Translations under genes and position numbers: made by a program | Assembly (NCBI GenBank): GCA_032207245.1 | Contig: CM063498.1 | Span: 52,665,169 to 52,729,168 of the forward strand | Source: Pardosa pseudoannulata | Taxonomy: Eukaryota; Arthropoda; Arachnida; Araneae; Lycosidae | DNA length: 64,000 nucleotides | Direction of reading: 5' to 3' | The notes under the pieces: generated by a model | Told to the model about the DNA's origin: nothing | The model's database searches: none | Seen by the model: the letters and a program-made list of their open reading frames with translations, nothing else | Shown here: positions 58,911-64,000 of the stretch, piece by piece | Layout: the number at the start of each line of letters is the position of its first letter | How positions within the stretch are numbered: position 1 is the stretch's first letter

Positions 58911-59745
58911 TGTTGTTGGTGTTGTTTCTGATGATACTTGGTCAAACCAAGCACAATTGAGCTTTACGCTATTCGTATTGTAACGTCACGGGATCCTAGG
59001 GTAGCGTGTGGGTGTCGAAGTGGTTATGACACGAAGTACAGCTTAGAAACAATAACAACGTTTATTCTTGATTAAAATGGAGTATGTACAAATTTTCCAA
59101 ATGGAAATCACAGAGCTCAGGCGGGCTGGTGCGGACCTAAAAGTCCCAGGTTCAAGGCGAACCTAAAAAAATACTCTGCGGACAGGTGCCTGCAGATACT
59201 GTTGTACAGGGTTACAACTGGGTCTCCTTGAGTCCCACACAAAGCTGGAGTAAAGCTCTCAAAAAAAAAATAAATAAATAAATAAACAACTAACCACCAC
59301 AAGTCGAACTTCTGTCCATTCTCTCCTCCGGGAAACTCTTCGGCGAAAAACTCGCACCGCCTGACGTCACCTTTCGCCTCTTCTCATTGGCTTTTTCTTT
59401 CCGCGTCGCTGCCCTGGTAGCTTCTGATTGGCTTCTTCGGTGGCGCCTCACTGTCTGACATTTCGTTGTACCGTTAGTCCTTCCGATTCACTTCGGACAT
59501 CTCAAGGAATGGTTGAAGCGACAACCCTTTGTAGTGTAGTGTGGAAAACATAACCAGAGTGTCGCCCTGCCCTGGGCTTTAACAAAACCTCTTTGTGAAG
59601 CCAATGAGGTGCGACATCACAATATTAAGACAAAGGGAAGCGCTTTTAATTTTTTAACGAGCACCTCAAGGGTGAAAGTACGACTTTTGCTCAAGTTGGT
59701 CTCCGTAATTTTGAAGCATTAATTTTGAAGACCCATAGGCTTGGT
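58911..59745 (+). repeat. Dispersed repeat R2, split by a solo LTR
   Basis: The left part (58911-58978) and right part (59622-59745) join to match the uninterrupted copy at 51890-52085 in reverse, block for block. The break lies inside CGTATTAAG. Everything between is the LTR. Confidence 0.8.
58979..59621 (-). mobile_element. Solo LTR, family B, minus orientation
   Basis: On the minus strand it starts TGTGATGTCGC and ends GTGACGTTACA. The flanks are GTAT (58975-58978) and ATAT (59622-59625), a 4-bp duplication with one change. The R2 empty site independently fixes the borders. The 643-bp LTR is GC-rich for this window, has two CCAAT motifs in the minus-strand promoter region (CCAATCAGAAG and CCAATGAGAAG) and AATAAA near the 3' end. 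A (TAAA)n run lies at 59268-59285. No internal region or partner LTR is present. Confidence 0.85.
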
Positions 59746-59755
59746 CTGCCACAAC

Positions 59756-59908
59756 CAGGGGTATCGATTGAGAATTGGAGGATATTATGACTACGAACAT
59801 ATTTTACGTGTCCCAGTTACCTTTAACAAACAAGGCACATTTTAGGCAAGCTTGGGCTCCGAACCCGCAACTTTCCAGTTACGAGAGCGTTGACTTTGTT
59901 GACTGAGC
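59756..59908 (-). mobile_element. SINE family 2 copy, minus strand
   Basis: In reverse the right end reads TGCTCAGTCAACAAAGTCAA, then CGCTCTCGTAACTGGAAAG and GCGGGTTCGGAGCCC. This matches the tRNA-like head at 17844 (CTCGTAAC loop, B box). The left limit is approximate. Confidence 0.6.
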
Positions 59909-60108
59909 ATAAACAGAATAAGGTATATGTAGAGTAATAATACTTTTTCACAATGGAAGGTAAATCTTTGTGCTGCAATATAGCATAAAATGCAAAATCA
60001 ACGTAAGTGAAAGATAGATATAGATTGAAAGTAGGAAGACAGTTGTTTCACGGCTTCGAGCGAGCTACACTCTCAATGCTCAAACACTAGGTGACTTTTA
60101 AAAGCAGA

Positions 60109-60466
60109 TTGATTTGGTCGGTTTTGGAGTTCTACTGTAGACTTTTTTGAAACAATCGAGCTAATAAGAACAACACCGAACGATGACCGAATGGTTAGGG
60201 TGCTGGTCGGAGTTCATGGGTTCAAATCCCACTATGACATGGATGTTCGTAGCCGTTCGGAATAGGCTTTAAGCAGTAGGTCTCTGTATCATTAGCCCTC
60301 ATGTTGCAAAAAGTAGACCGTAGAGCTCCCAAACCAAAAAATTAAGAACACGACCTACTGCTTAAAGGTAATTTCGAACGGCTCCAAGCATCTGTGCTAC
60401 AGTGAGAGTCGAACCGGTAACCTTAGTGAGATCACCGCACTAACCATTAGGCCATCACTCGGTTTA
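60109..60466 (-). mobile_element. tRNA-derived SINE (family 3), split by a second SINE
   Basis: The tail half (60109-60172) and the head half (60344-60466) lie on either side of a plus-strand SINE of the same family. The head half in reverse shows GGCCTAATGGTTAGTGCGG (A box) and TACCGGTTCGACTCTCAC (B box). Joined, they follow the order seen in the 40336 and 56104 copies. Confidence 0.82.
60173..60343 (+). mobile_element. tRNA-derived SINE (family 3), inserted copy
   Basis: The head has GACCGAATGGTTAGGG (A box) and ATGGGTTCAAATCCCACTAT (B box). The body has GCCGTTCGGAATAGGC, TTTAAGCAGTAGGTC and ATTAGCCCTCATG. The 3' end is CTCCCAAACCAAAAAATT. AAGAACA flanks it (60166-60172 and 60344-60350), the target duplication of an L1-type endonuclease cut. 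It is about 171 bp and the most intact member here. Confidence 0.85.
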
Positions 60467-60715
60467 AAAGGAGATTGAGCGGAGAGAGCAGGATTTCGAT
60501 GGCTTATTTACCCACACTCGCGAAATATGCAAGGACGCGTACACTCAAAAGAATGCAATGCAACACAAAACAAATGGTGAGATATAAAAAAAGAACAAAT
60601 GGAAAGAGCGAAAGGAGAAAAAGGAACAGAGGATATTTGACTCAACAACTGTTAATGTTTTAAATTTCATTTCCATTTATTTATTATTTTTAAAAAGTAG
60701 TATTTATTTATTTGT
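60467..60715. other. Short unassigned stretch
   Basis: A 62-codon Arg/Lys-rich frame (60475-60663) has no domain I recognise and is probably chance. Confidence 0.35.
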
Positions 60716-60795
60716 TTTAATAATAAAAATAATAACAATAATAATAATGCTAGTGATATAATTATTATTATTGTTATTATTATTATTATCATTTA
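60716..60795. repeat. (AAT)n/(ATT)n palindromic microsatellite
   Basis: AATAATAA units are followed after a short spacer by ATTATTATT units, so the two halves can pair as a hairpin. It abuts the 3' end of the Helitron-like element. Confidence 0.8.
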
Positions 60796-61546
60796 TTAGC
60801 TACCAGCAAGTGTACTCGTGCTTCGCTACGGTGAACTTTTAAACAAAGATTTTTTTTTCGTGAATACCTATCTAAATTCCTCACAGTTCAGTTCGAGTCA
60901 TGAGAGTCACTGAGAGTTGTACTTTTTGTTGTTAGACTATCGTTGATAAATATTTCATTGTAAAGTAAAAATTAACCAAGAATTAAATTTAAAATTAGTT
61001 CTTATATAAAAATGCTATAATTTGCGTCACATAGAAATGAAAGTTAATCACTTTATATCTAAATTTCCAGGTCAAATCGAATTGATTCTACGCAGTTGAT
61101 GTTTAAATAATATAAAATAAGAAATGTATAAATGAGATATTTAAAGGAATGACGTCATAATGATAAAAAAATATCCTTTTCACCTATTTATTATGTGATA
61201 AATTGGAAATTTTAATCTCCTGCTTTTTACCGAGGAAAACGGCGCTTAAAATAATTACATGGGATTAACGTCCCATGACGTCACATTGCTAGAAATTATT
61301 GCTTCTTTCACTGAGTTATGATGAGATAAATTAAAAAGGTAATCGTTTGCGTTTAACCGGGGAAAATAATATTTGGAATAAGAATAATGACATGAAACGA
61401 TCGAAAAAGGGGTAAGGTATGGATTTGGAACGTTAAAAATTTCCCAAAACCTTCCTAGGAATATACCTAATAATTTCCTAAATTTTCACGGCAATTGGAT
61501 GCATGGTTTTTGAGTCTATCGAGTATAGACAGACAGACACAAATTC

Positions 61547-61617
<71 letters not shown>
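60796..61617 (-). mobile_element. Non-autonomous Helitron-like element, minus strand
   Basis: On the minus strand it starts A|TCTATATATA and ends CTTGCTGGTAGCTAA|T. That is TC at the 5' end, CTAA (CTRR) at the 3' end, insertion between A and T and no duplication. The 3' terminal region CCGTAGCGAAGCACGAG and the 5' GTCTGTCTGTC/AAAACCATGCATCCAATTGC part are typical of arthropod Helitron or Helitron-like ends. It has no helicase/Rep. Its 5' end has become a 65-base (TA)n tract, which makes the exact 5' border less secure. Confidence 0.6.
61550..61615. repeat. (TA)n microsatellite at a Helitron end
   Basis: Pure TA, apparently expanded from the ATATATA of the element terminus. Confidence 0.95.
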
Positions 61618-62139
61618 TTATTATTATTTTTATGCGGAACAAAATTATATAAAAAAGATTTCAAAATCTTAAAATCAGAAGAGCCGGTTATAAGATTGAC
61701 CAACATTCGTATATTTTTGAAAATATGGAAAGCTTCCTAAAAGTCAATAATAAGATGGGAATCACATTTTCCTTAGAATACACATAAATATGTATGTATT
61801 GAAAAATAGATCATTTATCATTCAAATCACGTATTCATGTGTAAATGTACATCTGAATTGTGGCACATTCGACTTTGAAAAGGTTGAAGTACTACAGAAC
61901 AAGTAATTCTGTAAACATACCGTTATTATACTCTTTGCCAATTTATTTCAAGTAAAAGAAGTTTAAATTTTAAAGTTTATACGTTACCACCCACCTTGAG
62001 CCTTTTGTAATAACAAGACGAACGAGGATCATTTCTAGTTTGCTCACGTTTTCAAGAAAGGCAGCGTATTCATCAGTATTCATTTAGGGATGTCTGTTTA
62101 TTATAGTCCTATTTTGCATATAAAATCAGTAGTGCGTCC
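61618..62139. other. AT-rich sequence, nothing recognised
   Basis: It may contain decayed LINE sequence upstream of the RNase H part, but no motif is readable. Confidence 0.4.
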
Positions 62140-62335
62140 GTGCAAAGTTCTCATTTTGGTTGTTCGATTTTGAGATCTACAGTTTTGCTAGATAAACAAC
62201 ATTTAAATTTTCATCCAACTATCCTCTTGCGTTTTTTACTTGATTCCCCCAGAAAGATAAAACAACTGAGTGGAGACAATATATATTTATATACTAACAG
62301 TCTTTCAGTTATCAAGAGCCTAGAACAATTAGTAA
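62140..62335 (+). pseudogene. LINE RNase H domain fragment, left part
   Basis: The frame ends in NIYLYTNSLSVIKSLEQL. This matches the RNase H block with consensus Y-T-D-S-x-S-x-x-x-x-L found in R1/I-type LINEs, here with Asn for the catalytic Asp. It is interrupted at 62336 by an LTR-like insertion and resumes at about 63110. Confidence 0.7.
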
Positions 62336-63060
62336 TGTAGCGTACTGGGGCTCTAAGTGAGCCCGAAAAAGTATAGCGGAGGCCTACGTACAGACTAAAA
62401 ATATTTATTTAGAAACACAATGTTGAAGTTATGATAAATACAGATGAAACGATGAATATCAACAAATGAAAATGATGATCGTTGCAGGAATCAGCTTCCT
62501 AATTGTTTTGGAGAGAAAAAAAAGGGGGACGACGACACTCAGTCCCTTGCCTGGACGTTCTCGGCCGATGAGTTCACAGGAGACTCGATCGGTCAGAAAT
62601 TCTCTCTGGGTCTCGAACTCTGGCCTTTTTATATCGTCGTCTCCGCAAAATGTCCCTCTCAGTTGATCGGGCAGCTGGTTGATGACGTGGTGGGGAAACC
62701 GCTGGTAGACTTGCTCTCGCCAAACAGGTGCAAGGGAAGTTTGCCGTAATCGGGAGCAATCTCGCCGATCATTAATCGATGTCCCTGGACAAGCCTTTGG
62801 AGAATAAGATAAGAAAGTATTGTTTCTTCCCTTGCAATGTAGAGGATTTCTGTCGTGTGAGAGTCTTTCTTCGGGATGCCATTGAAAAGAACACTGAAAA
62901 CACTTCGCCAGCATCCCAATGAATTTTTCAGACAGAATGATTTAGATGGTCCTCTGTGTTAACAATCCTCTGTTCAGCATCCTTTTATGCACGAAACAGC
63001 ATCCTTTCCCTAGGTAGAAGAGCTCAGTTCGAATGCTCACAAAAGGCCCGTTCACTATTA
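62336..63060 (-). mobile_element. LTR-like insertion in a LINE
   Basis: GC-rich sequence starts at TGTAGCG (minus-strand end CGCTACA). On the minus strand it contains CGATATAAAAAGGCC (plus-strand 62627-62641) and AATAAATATT (near 62403), the usual order of TATA box and poly-A signal. The 151-codon minus-strand frame (62459-62914) has no recognisable domain and lies within this LTR. I could not fix the right border or a target duplication. Confidence 0.5.
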
Positions 63061-63105
63061 CCACTTTATGCAGTTTTTTCTCACTGTCGTAGATAAGTCT
63101 GTATC

Positions 63106-63622
63106 TGGAAATTTAATGTAATTAGAATAAGTTACAGTACCGAAATCCAAATTAATTACCGAGATACAAAAGAATACAAAAACATGAATAACCCAACAAT
63201 TAATATAATTTGGATCAAAGATCATACGGTGAATAGTGGTAATGAATATGCAGATATTTAACAAAGAACGCCACGAAATCAATAAATTACAAACCAATAC
63301 AGCTCCCGGTATCAATACTTAAAATATATGAAAGAAAACATTAATAAAGATTGGCAAGATTATTGGGACAATAGTGAAAAAGGAAGAGAAAACCTTTACT
63401 ATAATGTGTAAAGTAGAACAAAAGTTAAAATTCAAAAATAACATATTAAATTATTTCATAACCGGTCATGTAAGTTTCCCAACCTACTTGTATCGAATTG
63501 GAAAACTAGATTCACAAAATTGTAAATGTGGAATGATAGGCAACCCTCAGCATTATATGCAAGTACGATGTAATCTCGTTCCGATGTTTATTAAAAAATA
63601 CAAAAACGAAACACAGATATAA
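63106..63622 (+). pseudogene. LINE ORF2 C-terminus: RNase H end plus zinc-binding tail
   Basis: It reads NMNNPTINIIWIKDHTVNSG and NEYADI (RNase H block with consensus W-x-x-x-H-x-x-x-x-GN-x-x-AD). After a frameshift near 63258 it continues to WQDYWDNSEKGRENLYY, HVSFPTYLYRIGKLDSQN, CKCG and HYMQVRC, and stops at 63622. The C-x-C-x(n)-H-x(n)-C tail is common in arthropod R1/jockey-type LINEs. It joins with 62140-62335 as one element; frameshifts make it dead. Confidence 0.8.
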
Positions 63623-64000
63623 TATTTTAAAAAAATAGATAATAATCAAAATCATATTAAAAAGTTAAAGGAAATTTATAATATATCAAATTCAAACCAC
63701 TCTTATATACAAATTAAATTTTAAAATTTTAAAATGAAGGAAAGTATTTAGTAAAATTAGTGATAGTGATAAAAAAAAGTTTTTTTTTAAATTTGAAGTC
63801 AATAATTCAGTGTATAACATTAATATAAATAATGTCGAAAGGTTCTCCCCACCCATTTAGGCTTTTGCATCCATAAACTCCTCAGTTGGATGTGGGTGGT
63901 GGTCATATAAGTCCTCTTGCGTTTCAAGTTGTCTTTAAATTGGTGGATACGCATATACATACAAATACATATGTGTCAATATGCAATTAACTCGTTGACT
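63623..64000. other. AT-rich sequence, possible LINE 3' UTR
   Basis: The GC-richer piece 63840-63930 follows the LINE stop by about 220 bases and could belong to its 3' UTR. No poly-A tail is visible before the window ends. Confidence 0.3.

Noticed and set aside
62459..62914. 151-codon minus-strand open frame
   Set aside because: It lies within an LTR-like insertion carrying TATA and poly-A signals. The composition reflects GC-rich LTR sequence and no domain was recognised.
62336..63122. Attempt to find a 4-bp target duplication (GTAA) for the LTR-like insertion
   Set aside because: A GTAA occurs at 63118 but is not preceded by a CA terminus, so it was not accepted as the border.

Overview
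This is an AT-rich, gene-poor stretch of an animal nuclear genome. The best guess is an arthropod, probably an arachnid such as a spider. That guess rests on the mix of repeats: long (TA)n tracts, Tc1/mariner, Tigger/pogo, Helitron-like and piggyBac-like DNA elements, tRNA-derived SINEs, 4-bp-TSD solo LTRs, and LINE reverse transcriptase/RNase H debris. I found no intact host protein-coding gene, no genuine tRNA or rRNA gene and nothing prokaryotic. Almost every long open frame is microsatellite translation (poly Tyr-Ile), part of an LTR, or a decayed transposase.

Layout. 1-6.2 kb: a truncated Tc1 fragment, a 738-bp TIR element with a 6-bp TSD, and a ten-unit array of about 166-bp repeats. 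6.2-10.4 kb: a solo LTR, a tRNA-derived SINE and a 3-kb TIR element holding a broken copy of a widespread uncharacterised, probably transposase-like protein. 10.4-18 kb: microsatellites, a 193-bp tandem duplication, a short Helitron-like element, a 1.28-kb Tc1 copy with its catalytic core duplicated, a second solo LTR in inverted orientation, and a SINE. 19-27.5 kb: very long (TA)n tracts, a LINE RT C-terminus, an 87-bp triplication, and a Tigger element nested in a mariner-like element. 27.5-34.5 kb: transposon fragments, a piggyBac-like MITE, a 754-bp internally deleted Tc1, and two 341-342-bp LTR-like elements that each contain a tRNA-like sequence.

36.7-49 kb is dominated by old tandem duplication: a 1.56-kb unit with internal repeats of about 120 bp, then a 330-bp satellite array, interrupted by a Tigger-type MITE, a Tc1 MITE and a SINE. 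49-64 kb holds another Tigger-type MITE, a polypyrimidine tract, 230-bp tandem repeats, exact 141-bp and 131-bp direct repeats, two Helitron-like elements, a solo LTR whose empty site occurs elsewhere in the window, a SINE inserted into a SINE, and a LINE RNase H region split by an LTR-like insertion.

The items most worth following up are the 7345-10361 TIR element with its uncharacterised protein, the tRNA-containing LTR-like elements at 30638 and 34133, the empty/filled LTR pair, and the exact direct repeats at 57.8/58.4 kb. All identifications come from reading the sequence and from remembered family features; no database search was run.
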